A stretch of 64,000 nucleotides of DNA from Pseudomonas duriflava (GTDB lineage: Bacteria; Pseudomonadota; Gammaproteobacteria; Pseudomonadales; Pseudomonadaceae). Each line of letters opens with the position of its first letter. The first letter of the stretch is position 1. The stretch spans positions 248,001-312,000 of the forward strand of contig NZ_VLKY01000005.1 in the NCBI RefSeq assembly GCF_007830155.1. Direction: 5' to 3'. Below the pieces are notes generated by a model. It worked only from the letters and a program-made list of their open reading frames with translations, made no database searches and was not told the origin of the DNA. Below, piece by piece: positions 53,862-62,846 of the stretch. Both the position numbers and the translations under genes were made by a program.

Positions 53862-53888
53862 AAAATAGTTATGTCAATTAACTATTTT
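53862..53888 (-). promoter_or_regulatory. ech promoter with an inverted repeat over the -35 box
   Basis: AAAATAGTTA (53862-53871), TGTCAAT, TAACTATTTT (53879-53888): perfect 10-base arms. The spacer on the minus strand contains TTGACA, a consensus -35, and 17 bases further is TAGCGT as a weak -10. The symmetry and size fit a MarR dimer that would block RNA polymerase. It lies 49-75 bases before the ech start. Confidence 0.75.
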
Positions 53889-53921
53889 TAGAAATCTCTA
53901 TCTGCTTTCACTTTAGCCCCA

Positions 53922-53951
53922 GAAGACATAAGTCTTACGTCTTATGTCTTC
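53922..53951. terminator. hairpin between the uptake genes and ech
   Basis: GAAGACATAAG (53922-53932), loop TCTTACGT, CTTATGTCTTC (53941-53951). The 11-base arms are perfect. It follows the DUF3237 copy 2 stop by about 40 bases, so it may end the porin-MFS-DUF3237 transcript, or it may be a second regulator site. It has no T-tract. Confidence 0.55.
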
Positions 53952-53992
53952 ACTGTAAAAGTTAATAATTACAATTTTTCGATACATCCACT

Positions 53993-54556
53993 CTACTTGA
54001 GCAGGTAGGCGTCATATACCACGGCCTTGCCCAAGCGCATGGCACTGCCCACGCCTATGGCACGGTTAAGCCAAGCATATTTCTCGGAACTTGTCTCAAA
54101 CGTCATCGTGACCTTGAAAAAGTATTTGGTTGGATCGACCGGTTTGCCAGCAGCCACGTCCTTCATTACCTCCGGCGGGCCATAGCGATACCCCTTGGTT
54201 TGCAGGTAGACGAGTTCACCGTCATCGGTCTGGAGCAGATAGCGCGTGTCGATAATGGCTAAACCGTCTTCCGTAACTACCTGCCAGTCGGCACCATTGT
54301 TCAAAATCGTGCCTTTAAACGTTGGCCCTTCGAAGCGCCCGCCTGTGATCGGGATAATTCTTCGAGTACCCAATGGGCTGGTCTTGCCCAGCTCCCAGAC
54401 AGGAGCAACCAAATCCACCTCAAAACGGGCCAGTCGCTCCACCTGTAGCGGCGGTGGATCATAGGGCACCGTCTCGCGCGCGTCCTCAGCGCTTGCGCCC
54501 CCCATCATCAGCGCTCCGAACCCTAGCAACACAACAGATGCGATACGTTTGAACAT
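53993..54556 (-). CDS. exported DUF3237 protein, copy 2
   Basis: A 187-residue protein with a signal peptide (VVLLGFGALMMGGASA, cut near residue 23) and one DUF3237 domain: RRIIPITGGRFEGPTFKGTIL, NNGADWQVVTEDGLAIIDTRY, LLQTDDGELVYLQTKGYRYG and KYAWLNRAIGVGSAMRLG. It is a paralogue of the protein at 48860: both have the signal peptide, ITGGRF, and the YxWLNR motif. It lies 10 bases after the MFS gene and should be co-transcribed with it and the porin, hence probably has a role in periplasmic handling of phenolic substrates. No catalytic residues are evident. AAGGAGAAAGAT precedes the ATG. Confidence 0.82.
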   Translation of the reverse strand: MFKRIASVVLLGFGALMMGGASAEDARETVPYDPPPLQVERLARFEVDLVAPVWELGKTSPLGTRRIIPITGGRFEGPTFKGTILNNGADWQVVTEDGLAIIDTRYLLQTDDGELVYLQTKGYRYGPPEVMKDVAAGKPVDPTKYFFKVTMTFETSSEKYAWLNRAIGVGSAMRLGKAVVYDAYLLK

Positions 54557-54566
54557 ATCTTTCTCC

Positions 54567-55805
54567 TTAGTGTGCCGGCTCGCCCGCCATCACCGTGCCC
54601 GCTGGCTGCTTGCCCGCCTGCCGATTCAGCAGACAAAGCACGGAAACCGCTGCGATAACCACGCCGGGCGACGTTGCAGCAACCAGCGTAGACGCTGCGC
54701 CTCCCATGGCCAGTATCTGCCCGGCCAGAAGCGGGCCTGCCATGGCGCCCAACCGCCCTACTGCTACAGCTGAACCTACGCCCGTAGCTCGAATCACGGT
54801 GGGATAAACCTGTGGCGCTAGCGCATACAGCACCAGTTGTCCGCCCACGACAAAGAGTCCGGCCACAAACCCTGCCACAATGACCCCGACAAAGCTGGTT
54901 GATAGCCCCAGACCGGCAAGCCCCGCCAGGATGCCGGCATAGATCGACACCACAACGAATTTCGGACGCCACCGATCCATCAGCAGACCGAATAACACCG
55001 AGCCGATGCCGCCGCCGATGTTGAACAGGATCTGTACCGTTACGGCCTGACTCCGGGTAAAGCCTTGTCCGACCAGCAGCGAGGGCAGCCAGTTGAGCAA
55101 CATGTACATTACGGTGAGCGTAAAAAAGTAGCTGAGCCAGAGCATTAGGGTAGTCGAGGCCCGGACCTGACGGAACAGACCGTCCCATGTCCCGACGGCA
55201 CGCGCCGTCTTTTGCCGATTAAGGCCGAGCTGAGCCGTTTCCACCAGATAGACAGCCAGCAACGGCGCTACCAGTAAGGGCGCGATACCGCCCACATAAA
55301 AGACCGTCCGCCAGCCCAGGCCGGTATCCAGCAGCCCTACGACAGCAGCCAGCGCACCTCCCAGCGGCACCCCGCAATACATCAGACTGACTGCCGTATT
55401 ACGTGCGCGCTCACCGGCCGACTCGGACGACAGCGCGATCAGGTTTGGTAGCGCACCGCCCAGGCCTATGCCCGTCATAAAGCGCGCCACCAGCAGGCTA
55501 GACATGTCCCAGACATGGGCGCTGGCTAGCGAAAACACGCCGAACAGGATGACCGAAGCGATTAGTACTTTCTTACGCCCAATCCGATCGGAAAACCATC
55601 CTCCCAGAAAGGCACCGGGCAATAACCCTAGAATACTGGCGCTAAATACAAGTCCCATTTGCCCTGGTTCGAACCCGAACGCTGCCGCCATGCTGGGCGC
55701 CGCGATTCCCATCGCCTGTAGATCCATGCCTTCCAGCAACGCGACGATAAAGCACAGGCCAATCGTCAACCGTGTCCGCTTTTCGGCCGTTCCAAGCGTA
55801 TTCAT
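54567..55805 (-). CDS. MFS aromatic acid/H+ symporter (AAHS family)
   Basis: A 412-residue inner-membrane importer with 12 segments. Helix 1 has LCFIVALLEGMDLQAMGIAA, the Asp-containing AAHS motif seen in PcaK and VanK. Loop 2-3 is GGWFSDRIGRKKVLIASV (MFS motif A) and helix 4 is RFMTGIGLGGALPNLIAL. It should import hydroxycinnamates such as ferulate or coumarate, judging from its neighbours: the porin upstream, the DUF3237 gene downstream, and the ferulate genes beyond. It follows the porin gene by 51 bases. GAGGTTTCGTT precedes the ATG. Confidence 0.9.
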   Translation of the reverse strand: MNTLGTAEKRTRLTIGLCFIVALLEGMDLQAMGIAAPSMAAAFGFEPGQMGLVFSASILGLLPGAFLGGWFSDRIGRKKVLIASVILFGVFSLASAHVWDMSSLLVARFMTGIGLGGALPNLIALSSESAGERARNTAVSLMYCGVPLGGALAAVVGLLDTGLGWRTVFYVGGIAPLLVAPLLAVYLVETAQLGLNRQKTARAVGTWDGLFRQVRASTTLMLWLSYFFTLTVMYMLLNWLPSLLVGQGFTRSQAVTVQILFNIGGGIGSVLFGLLMDRWRPKFVVVSIYAGILAGLAGLGLSTSFVGVIVAGFVAGLFVVGGQLVLYALAPQVYPTVIRATGVGSAVAVGRLGAMAGPLLAGQILAMGGAASTLVAATSPGVVIAAVSVLCLLNRQAGKQPAGTVMAGEPAH

Positions 55806-55856
55806 AACGAAACCTCGCTAGTTATAGGACCGCCAAGAAAAGGCGGCCGGTTAATG

Positions 55857-57320
55857 TCAGAAGCGAAACGTGGTACTGACCATTCCAAAATGCGTATCCG
55901 AACCATCAGCTTGGCGAATCGCCTTGCCTGCCTGGAAATAGCTGTACTCCAGGTCCACTGTCAGGTTTGAGGTAGGCATCCAGCGCAAATTGTTACGAAA
56001 CAGGTTGCCGGTCTTCGAAGAGGAGCTGTTTGGTGTCCCCGGCACAAAGCTCATGCCTGGCATGTATACGCCGTCATTGGTACTCTCGCGCCATACTGCG
56101 AACACCCCTGACTCCAACTGCAGGTAGGAACGCGGCGCGAAGGTCACCAGCGGACCGATCAAATAGATATTTGAAAGCGTGGTCAGCCCTGAATCGCCGT
56201 AGAAACCGTTCTTGGGAAACAGCGGGTCGAAGGTGCCGACCTTATCATCGCCAAAGCGGTCATCCCCGCTGGCCGCATCGAACCGTACGGCCAGCCGGGG
56301 CTTCCAGGGATGCGAGAAGGTATAGCCCGTCTCACTGCTTATCCCCCACGCCTGGATGCTGGCGTCCTCAAGGTGACCCCCTTGATAGGCGAAATCCCAG
56401 GTCCAGTCCCAGCCCGCTTGCTTGCCAAACAGCCGCACACCACCGGTATAGCGTTTTTCACTACCGCTAAGTCCCGCCAGGGTGCGCTCGTCGGTTTCCA
56501 AATCAAAACCATAGACGTCAAGCATGAGGGCCGATGTTTTCGGCAACGTGCCGTATAGTCCATAAAACTTCACATTATTGTTTGAACCGTCATCAAAGCT
56601 GTCTTCGCTCGTGGTAACAGGCCGCAAGGCGAAAGCGTCAAGCTTGTAACCACTGGCCCCGCTATAGCTCAATCGCACCCCATCGAAATTCAATCGAATA
56701 TTTCGGGCATCGCGGTAGGTGACGAAGGCCTGGTTGCCGTAGGCCAGTTCCTGTCGACCCACGCGGGTCATCAGTTTGCCGCCTAGCATCTCGCTGTTCA
56801 CATCAATGAAAGCCTGATGCAGCTCCGTACGACTCTCGTCATAGGGCCCGTAAAGCGCTTTATTCCACATCTGGGTATTTTCCAGCTGGACGAAGGCCCG
56901 GACCCTGTCATCAAACAAATGCAAGTCCCCATGCACCTGGAGACGCTGTTGGATATAGGAGTCCTTGTTGACGCCTCGCAAGCCAAAGACCGGATTATTA
57001 AAGGTGTCCGCCCGATAACGCATCTCTGCACCAAACTGCACCCAGGCAGACTCGGAAAGACGTTGGTAACGGAACGGATCGAAAACGTCTGTGCGCTTGG
57101 ACGCATCGTCCAGAAAGCGATAGTCCTCAGCCCAGCGCGGCGGCCCTGGTGGCAGCGGACGGGAATTTTCAAGTGAGTTGGGCGGTGTTGTAGGCCGCGT
57201 TTGCTCCAAGGTCGTAGAGGGTGCGGCCTGGGCAATACCTGCTGCCGTCAGCATTAGTAACGTCGTAGCAAAACACACCGGTGCCAGTGCTCCAGCACCA
57301 TAGGGGAACGATGAATACAT
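55857..57320 (-). CDS. alginate-export-family outer-membrane porin
   Basis: A 487-residue exported beta barrel. The signal peptide ends near residue 32 (TAAGIAQA). A Pro-rich segment (SRPLPPGPPRWAEDYRFL) leads into the barrel: AEMRYRADTFNNPVFG, FDDRVRAFVQLENTQMWNK, TRVGRQELAYGNQAFVTYRD and IRLNFDGVRLSY, and the chain ends FGMVSTTFRF with the C-terminal Phe. These match the Alginate_exp family, many of which act as substrate-specific channels beside aromatic or other catabolic genes. It is the first gene of the uptake transcript, so diffusion of hydroxycinnamates into the periplasm is likely. AGGAATCGGTC precedes the ATG. Confidence 0.85.
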   Translation of the reverse strand: MYSSFPYGAGALAPVCFATTLLMLTAAGIAQAAPSTTLEQTRPTTPPNSLENSRPLPPGPPRWAEDYRFLDDASKRTDVFDPFRYQRLSESAWVQFGAEMRYRADTFNNPVFGLRGVNKDSYIQQRLQVHGDLHLFDDRVRAFVQLENTQMWNKALYGPYDESRTELHQAFIDVNSEMLGGKLMTRVGRQELAYGNQAFVTYRDARNIRLNFDGVRLSYSGASGYKLDAFALRPVTTSEDSFDDGSNNNVKFYGLYGTLPKTSALMLDVYGFDLETDERTLAGLSGSEKRYTGGVRLFGKQAGWDWTWDFAYQGGHLEDASIQAWGISSETGYTFSHPWKPRLAVRFDAASGDDRFGDDKVGTFDPLFPKNGFYGDSGLTTLSNIYLIGPLVTFAPRSYLQLESGVFAVWRESTNDGVYMPGMSFVPGTPNSSSSKTGNLFRNNLRWMPTSNLTVDLEYSYFQAGKAIRQADGSDTHFGMVSTTFRF

Positions 57321-57751
57321 GACCGATTCCTGCTTTTTTGTTGTTGTAGTTCAGTGTTACGGAGCGTGTATCAGCGCCTGGACGGCCAATATGCCCACGG
57401 CCCAGGGGACAGTTGGTAGGCGTATGACGAAAGGAAAAAGGAACTGCGCGAGTTATCAGGGGAGATAAGCATGATTGAGCCCTTTAATTGTTTTTATTGT
57501 TAACTTTATTTCTGCTAGCCCATAGGAGGTGATTAATCACTTCCTACAGGATCATCGTGTTCTTTTGCTCTTTTCAACGTCAACAATTAAAAGGCACATT
57601 GTTCGCTTATCGAACGTTATATCTATTAACTATTTAGACACCTAATAAATAGGATGCCAATACGCGGCACGGTCACTATGGCTGAGAAGCGATGCAGTGG
57701 GGTTTGTACAACAGATTGCCTGAGCACAGCAGAGGAAGGGCGAGAGCAACG
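57321..57751. other. control region of the porin gene
   Basis: No gene is seen in it. It holds the near-palindrome at 57523 and, around 57626-57635, a TTAACTATTT half-site identical to the inner part of the ech operator arm. Confidence 0.5.
57523..57546. promoter_or_regulatory. 24-base near-perfect palindrome upstream of the porin gene
   Basis: TAGGAGGTGATT with AATCACTTCCTA: one mismatch pair only (G/T at the fifth position from the centre-outer side). It lies about 205-225 bases before the porin ATG and is a candidate operator for an unknown dimeric regulator. Confidence 0.5.
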
Positions 57752-57788
57752 CTTTACTCCCGAGAACTAATACATCTCGGGAGTAAAG
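57752..57788 (-). terminator. hairpin after the second pectate lyase gene
   Basis: CTTTACTCCCGAGA (57752-57765) and TCTCGGGAGTAAAG (57775-57788) form a perfect 14-base stem, 13 bases beyond the stop at 57802. It is the likely end of the pectate-lyase transcript. Confidence 0.75.
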
Positions 57789-57801
57789 AAAAAGATAGAA
57801 A

Positions 57802-58947
57802 TTAGAAAGTCAGCTTGCCAGCCCCTGCGGTATCAGGGACGGAGGTCGGTACCAGTGAAGCAGCTATCTTGGTGTAGGAATACGGCGGCGTCCAACCAAT
57901 GCTGCTATTCCAGGAGCACTTCATCGAGACGCCGTTGATCAACGAACCAGAGTCCTTATAGACCGTCCCGCCATTCTGGGCCGTAACCTGATCGCAACTA
58001 CTAATGCCGGTAATATTGAAGGCGTTGGCTTCTGACAGGATCGCCGACTCCTTGCCTACCCCATGGGCGGAGCTGAACGGATAAATAGCATGACTCTTGC
58101 TGCCGACATGCAAGTTGTTGTACAGGTGCACCTGCCCAAAGCGGACCCGTGGCGCTCGCTGCATTACGTTCTCGAACAGCGTGTTGTGAATAGTGACCTT
58201 GAGTTTGCCCTGGTCGGTTGATGTGGCGCTGTCACTAGAGCCGATCAGGATGTTCTTGTCATGCAGCTTGAAGACCGTATGGGAGATCGTGACGTAATTG
58301 GCCCCAGTCTTTACATCCAGCGCCCCGTCATGATGCTGCACATGACGGCCATTCTCGATTTCGTCCGGATCGTCCTGGCGGGTACCGTCGGTAAAGGTCA
58401 TGTGATCGATCCAGACGTTGCTGGCCCCCTGGATAGTAACCCCGTCGAACTCGGAATTCCAGTTGCCGGCTGAACCATCGTCCGGATCCCAAACCGGAGT
58501 TGGGTCCCAAGGGTTCTCGATAGTCAGGTTACGCATGATCACGTTATTGGCCTTGATCATGAAATAACCATTGCGAATCTGGGCATTAGTGCCCATACCT
58601 ACGATAGTGGTGTTAGCCGGCACGCTGAGCAGCGCGCGCGTTTTCATATCGGCAGTACTGGTATAAGCCTTCCCCTCGCTGATATCGAGCGTGCCGGTAA
58701 TCTTGATGATCCGCCCGCCGCTTCCCGCCGAGGCCTTCAAGGCATTTCGTAACTGCGTTACCGTGCTAACCGAGTACACATCGGTTCCAACGGCTGAAGC
58801 GCCTCCCTTGGTACCTCCATTCTGCGTCGCCCACCCCGTCGTTGCGGCCTCGCGAACATCGGCTGCAAAACTGCTGGCCATGAATACCATCAGCAATGTG
58901 CCGGCGCCCATCGTCGACCGTCGGGACAGCCCTATCTTCGTTATCAT
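57802..58947 (-). CDS. secreted pectate lyase, PL1 family (downstream copy)
   Basis: A 381-residue exported enzyme cleaving polygalacturonate by beta-elimination with Ca2+. The signal peptide ends near residue 29 (FMASSFA, then ADVRE). PL1 signatures are [18 protein letters not shown], the Ca2+-site region [20 protein letters not shown] and the catalytic Arg region [17 protein letters not shown]. The parallel beta-helix length is complete. It is a paralogue of the gene upstream at 59189, roughly 240 bases apart, on the same strand. An AGGATTCGACG run precedes the ATG. A strong hairpin follows the stop. Confidence 0.92.
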   Translation of the reverse strand: MITKIGLSRRSTMGAGTLLMVFMASSFAADVREAATTGWATQNGGTKGGASAVGTDVYSVSTVTQLRNALKASAGSGGRIIKITGTLDISEGKAYTSTADMKTRALLSVPANTTIVGMGTNAQIRNGYFMIKANNVIMRNLTIENPWDPTPVWDPDDGSAGNWNSEFDGVTIQGASNVWIDHMTFTDGTRQDDPDEIENGRHVQHHDGALDVKTGANYVTISHTVFKLHDKNILIGSSDSATSTDQGKLKVTIHNTLFENVMQRAPRVRFGQVHLYNNLHVGSKSHAIYPFSSAHGVGKESAILSEANAFNITGISSCDQVTAQNGGTVYKDSGSLINGVSMKCSWNSSIGWTPPYSYTKIAASLVPTSVPDTAGAGKLTF

Positions 58948-59188
58948 CGTCGAATCCTATACTTTTGGTTTTGTGGTGATCGCACGCAAAGGCTCTATGT
59001 CGAGCCGCTTCGAGACAACGCTGGCATTTTGATTTTTAGCGAGACTGTAGAAACGATCTCACTTCAAATGAGGCCTCATCGACGCTTTATGACGATAAGA
59101 AGCTTTGCACGCGTCCTTCAATCGGCCCTGAGAGACGGGCCTAACGCTATCCGTCCCGGAAGACAGATAGCAGTATTCAGCCATTCCT

Positions 59189-60337
59189 TTAGAAATTGAT
59201 CTTGCCAGCGCCGGCGCGTGTAGCGACTGTTGCCGGGACCAGGAAGGCAGGCAACTTGACGTATTGATAAGGAGGCGTCCAACCAATGTTTGGGTCCCAT
59301 GAGCAGGTTATGGACTTGCCATTCACCAGCGAGCCGGAGTCCTTGTAAACCGTGCCTTTATAGTTAGCAGCGATCTTTGTACAACCACTGATTCCTTCAA
59401 TGTTGAATACATTTGCCTCCGACAGAATCGCCGAATCCTTACCGACACCATGGGCATAGCTGAAGGGATAGACAGGGTGCTGGGTGCTTCCCAGATGCAG
59501 ATTGTTATACAGGTGCACCTGTCCAAAGCGAACCCGCGGAGCACGCTGCCCGATATCATGAAAAACAGTGTTATGGATGGTGACCTTGAGCTTGCCGGCG
59601 TCGGTATCACCGGTGTTATCGCTGTTACCGATCAGGATGGTCTTGTCGTGCTGCGTGAAGACGGAATTGGAAATGGTCACATAATTCGCACCGAGCACTA
59701 CGTCCAGCGCACCATCATGATGTTGGATATGCACGCCGTTACCGATCTCGTTGGGATCGTCCGGGCGGCTACCGTCGGTAAAGGTGACATGATCGACCCA
59801 GACATTGCTGGCACCACTGATCGTGACCCCATCGAACTCCGAGTTCCAGTTGCCAGTGGAGCCATCGTCCGGATCCCACGCTGGGGTTGGATCCCAGGCA
59901 TTCTCGATGGTCAGGTTGCGCATGATCACGTTATTGGCCTTGATCATGAAATAACCATCCACGATTTCAGCTTTTTTGCCTACGCCGATGATCGTCGTGT
60001 TGCTCGGCACGCTCAGTTCACCGCGACTCTTCATGTCAGCGGTGTCCGTATAGGGCTTGCCATCGCTGATATCGATTTTGCCAACAATCTTGATGATACG
60101 GCCACCGCTCCCGGCTTTAGCAGTCAATGCGTTACGAAGCTGGGTCGCCGTACGTACTGTATAGATATCAGTACCAACGGCCCTCGAACCTCCTGTAGTA
60201 CCACCGTTCTGAGTGGCCCACCCGGTTTTGGCAACCTCTCGCATATTTGCAGCAAAGCTGCTGGCAGCCAGCGTCATTAACAGCACACCGGCACCCAGCA
60301 CTACCGGTTTCTTAAGCAGACCTGCGTTGAGGGTCAT
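59189..60337 (-). CDS. secreted pectate lyase, PL1 family (upstream copy)
   Basis: A 382-residue pectate lyase with signal peptide ([10 protein letters not shown], then ANMRE) and the same motifs as its neighbour: [38 protein letters not shown] and [17 protein letters not shown]. The two proteins appear to agree at well over two-thirds of positions along their whole lengths, including the GxxTQNGGT opening and the AGAGK ending, so they arose by tandem duplication. AAGGACAATCGT precedes the ATG. They differ in several surface loops, such as NTGDTDAG against DSATSTDQG, which may alter substrate preference. Confidence 0.92.
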   Translation of the reverse strand: MTLNAGLLKKPVVLGAGVLLMTLAASSFAANMREVAKTGWATQNGGTTGGSRAVGTDIYTVRTATQLRNALTAKAGSGGRIIKIVGKIDISDGKPYTDTADMKSRGELSVPSNTTIIGVGKKAEIVDGYFMIKANNVIMRNLTIENAWDPTPAWDPDDGSTGNWNSEFDGVTISGASNVWVDHVTFTDGSRPDDPNEIGNGVHIQHHDGALDVVLGANYVTISNSVFTQHDKTILIGNSDNTGDTDAGKLKVTIHNTVFHDIGQRAPRVRFGQVHLYNNLHLGSTQHPVYPFSYAHGVGKDSAILSEANVFNIEGISGCTKIAANYKGTVYKDSGSLVNGKSITCSWDPNIGWTPPYQYVKLPAFLVPATVATRAGAGKINF

Positions 60338-61380
60338 ACGATTGTCCTTCTTATTTGTATGATGTCTTACCGCACATACAGGATTAGCCTATTTTCGCCA
60401 AGAAACAAGAGCAAATTAGCAATTATTAAAACCAGTCATCATACCTTCATGCTTGCCCCCATGAATACACTTCAGTCTGGCGATCCAAGTGCTTATGTAA
60501 ACGGCCATCATGGTTGTTTTTATGTGGTATAGGCAGCACGCCCTGAAAGGGCTGTCCTGCCTTAGCCCATGACCATGCCATGTCCATAATGAGATGTAGG
60601 TGGCAGCCCAACGGTTTGAATAGGACGGATAAGAAAGGAATAAGGAGATACTTTATCCAGGCACATTAAATTATCTACATAACTATTAAGTGTAGAGTTT
60701 TAATTTAATTTGACGCCTTAAACCATTACTCAAGTAACATGCCGGATACATTTAAAATAACACCTTCCGCCGCCCTTATTTTCTACGTGATCACGACCAC
60801 AAAATTGGAAATTCCAACTAAACAATCCTCAATCACATGGTAAATATCTATTCCGCCGCATCCTCTCGACATCAAGCAGTAGTCTGGGAAAACAATGCGC
60901 GCCAGCAACCTTGCGTCTCTAACCGTTAGCGGCTGACCCATACTTGCTCAGGGTTCCCGTCAGATGGTTATAGCCAAGAACAGTTATAAGTTATTGCTGG
61001 CTAAATAATAGTCCACATACCTTATGAAGTTTTACATCAGCACGGCCGTTATACGATCAGGGTCGACTCCCCTCATAGCGTTATCTATCGACAGGCCCTC
61101 TCCTCATGGCGGCCCAGCCAGATTCACTCATTATGAACAATATTCTTTTCAGCAGATTAGATGATTCGTGAACGTCCCATCGACAAGACGGCCAGGCCGT
61201 TTCAAGGTGAGTCAAGGCAATATAAAACAAAGCTTTTTAATGCCCTGACTTTGTCTTTGTTGAGCATTATAAAAAACGGAGTTTTTAACAATTCCGGAAT
61301 TATTTACATCATGACACTAAACCGAAACCATAAAATCAAAAAATATACTATCCAACCATAGTTAATATCAGGCAGACAGA
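60338..61380. other. AT-rich gene-free region
   Basis: About 1.04 kb with no credible gene. A 66-codon frame at 61161-61361 has no ribosome-binding site and no domain. No JUMPstart sequence was recognised upstream of the Wzy-like gene, and no repeats were found. Confidence 0.4.
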
Positions 61381-62652
61381 ATGGAAACGGCCAGAAAAAA
61401 TAGCAACATAGCTTTTTGCGCACTGCTATTTATTATACTCACCCTGCACTTTTCTATATTTGAAAAAGCGCCACAAAACCCTATCGGTATAAAATATGTG
61501 AGCGAGCTTTATCTAACGGTATGCATGGGGTTCAGCTTTTTATTCCTGCTAGGCACCGTTAATGCTCGAAATAAACAAGACTATAATCTTGTTATGGGTC
61601 TGGGCTTGTTCTCAACATTTATCTTCATGTTTTTGCCCGCGCTCTTTGCTGACTTGTTTTATGGACAACCTCTCGTTTATGGATTGATTGAAGAGCGGCG
61701 TGTTTTGTTCTGCTTTAGCTTTGTGTTGCTTCTGTATATGGGCAAGCGCGTCGGTGCCAGTGAGTTCGAAAAAACCATCCTGGCGGTAGGACTGCTGGCA
61801 GTCGCACTATCCTGGCTAAGCTATTTCGACATTCTGCCCGACCTACGAGATAGAACGGATATGGATCTAAGCCGACCCGACCGTGCTTCGGTCGGCGCTA
61901 CGGTACTTATTATCTCTTACTGTCTATGTATCTACTTCTGGGGAAAAGGCAAGTCGCCACTGGACGGGCAACCTCGTCATAAAATGAACTACCTGATCCT
62001 GGCCGCGCTGTATTTCGCCACGCTGGTATTTGTTACCCAGACCCGGCAAGTACTCTTGGTATGCGCTATTTTTACGCTGCTGTGCCTGAAGCAGAAATCA
62101 ATTATCTTTGTCGCTCTTGGGTTACTGATCATAACGCCCTTTATGATCAACCCTCATTTACTTGAGGCACTGGGCGTCAACGTCGATTTTTATATGCAGT
62201 CGGCCCAGGAGGGCGCAACCGATAACGTACGCGAAAGTACCATCGCCCAGATTTTCGACCACCTTAGTCGGTACAACTGGGAACCCAGCGGTAGCCTCAG
62301 CCTGATGTGGAATAACGGATTCAAGAGTTATTTCAGCTATTACTTTTTCCTGTCCGACGTAGGCGTTATAGGAACACTTTTTCGCTTCGGCTTCCTGGCC
62401 CCGGCTGTTATCACCGTAACGTTGTTTCTTTATGCAAAGATTGCCAAAAAGCTCAATGCCAACCTGGACTTTACGCTGGCACTTTTTCTGGCTTATCTCA
62501 CTATTTGGCCGTTGCAAGGTCTGTTTGAATACCAGGAAGGCTTGACTGCTTTTTTATTCGTTATCCAGGCTCTGAAAACGTTTTATCAATCCTCTACCGC
62601 TATGGTACTGCCTTCGCCCGTTGAGGAAAAATCGGCCGCCTTGATGTCATAA
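61381..62652 (+). CDS. O-antigen polymerase/ligase-like membrane protein
   Basis: A 423-residue inner-membrane protein with 10-12 predicted segments and a periplasmic loop of about 70 residues late in the chain (ALGVNVDFYMQSAQEGATDN, then ESTIAQIFDHLSRYNW and GSLSLMWNNGFKSYF). This arrangement fits Wzy polymerases or WaaL-type ligases. Motifs such as FVTQTRQVLLVCAIF and DRASVGATVLIISYC have the Arg and ser/gly features seen in these families. No other glycan genes lie beside it, so the substrate is unknown. The AT-rich surroundings suggest transfer. The ATG at 61381 follows CAGGCAGACAG. Confidence 0.7.
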   Translation: METARKNSNIAFCALLFIILTLHFSIFEKAPQNPIGIKYVSELYLTVCMGFSFLFLLGTVNARNKQDYNLVMGLGLFSTFIFMFLPALFADLFYGQPLVYGLIEERRVLFCFSFVLLLYMGKRVGASEFEKTILAVGLLAVALSWLSYFDILPDLRDRTDMDLSRPDRASVGATVLIISYCLCIYFWGKGKSPLDGQPRHKMNYLILAALYFATLVFVTQTRQVLLVCAIFTLLCLKQKSIIFVALGLLIITPFMINPHLLEALGVNVDFYMQSAQEGATDNVRESTIAQIFDHLSRYNWEPSGSLSLMWNNGFKSYFSYYFFLSDVGVIGTLFRFGFLAPAVITVTLFLYAKIAKKLNANLDFTLALFLAYLTIWPLQGLFEYQEGLTAFLFVIQALKTFYQSSTAMVLPSPVEEKSAALMS

Positions 62653-62846
62653 AATATGCCTGACGGCATTTTCTGCCTTAACGTCAATGTGTCAGGCCCA
62701 GCGCTGTCATTGGAAGAAAGCGCTTCACTCACGCCAAGGGCACTCTACCCTTCTTATGCCCTGCTTAGACTTTCCTGCCGCTCACGCTGAAAGCGATAGG
62801 CAGCGCCAGCGCCGGATGCGTCTTATCTGCACGGAGACGATACCCA

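Noticed and set aside
60900..61000. Possible JUMPstart/ops element before the Wzy-like gene
   Set aside because: CCGTTAGCGGCTG resembles only part of the ops core; the rest does not match.
61161..61361. 66-codon open frame before the Wzy-like gene
   Set aside because: No ribosome-binding site; low-complexity AT-rich translation.
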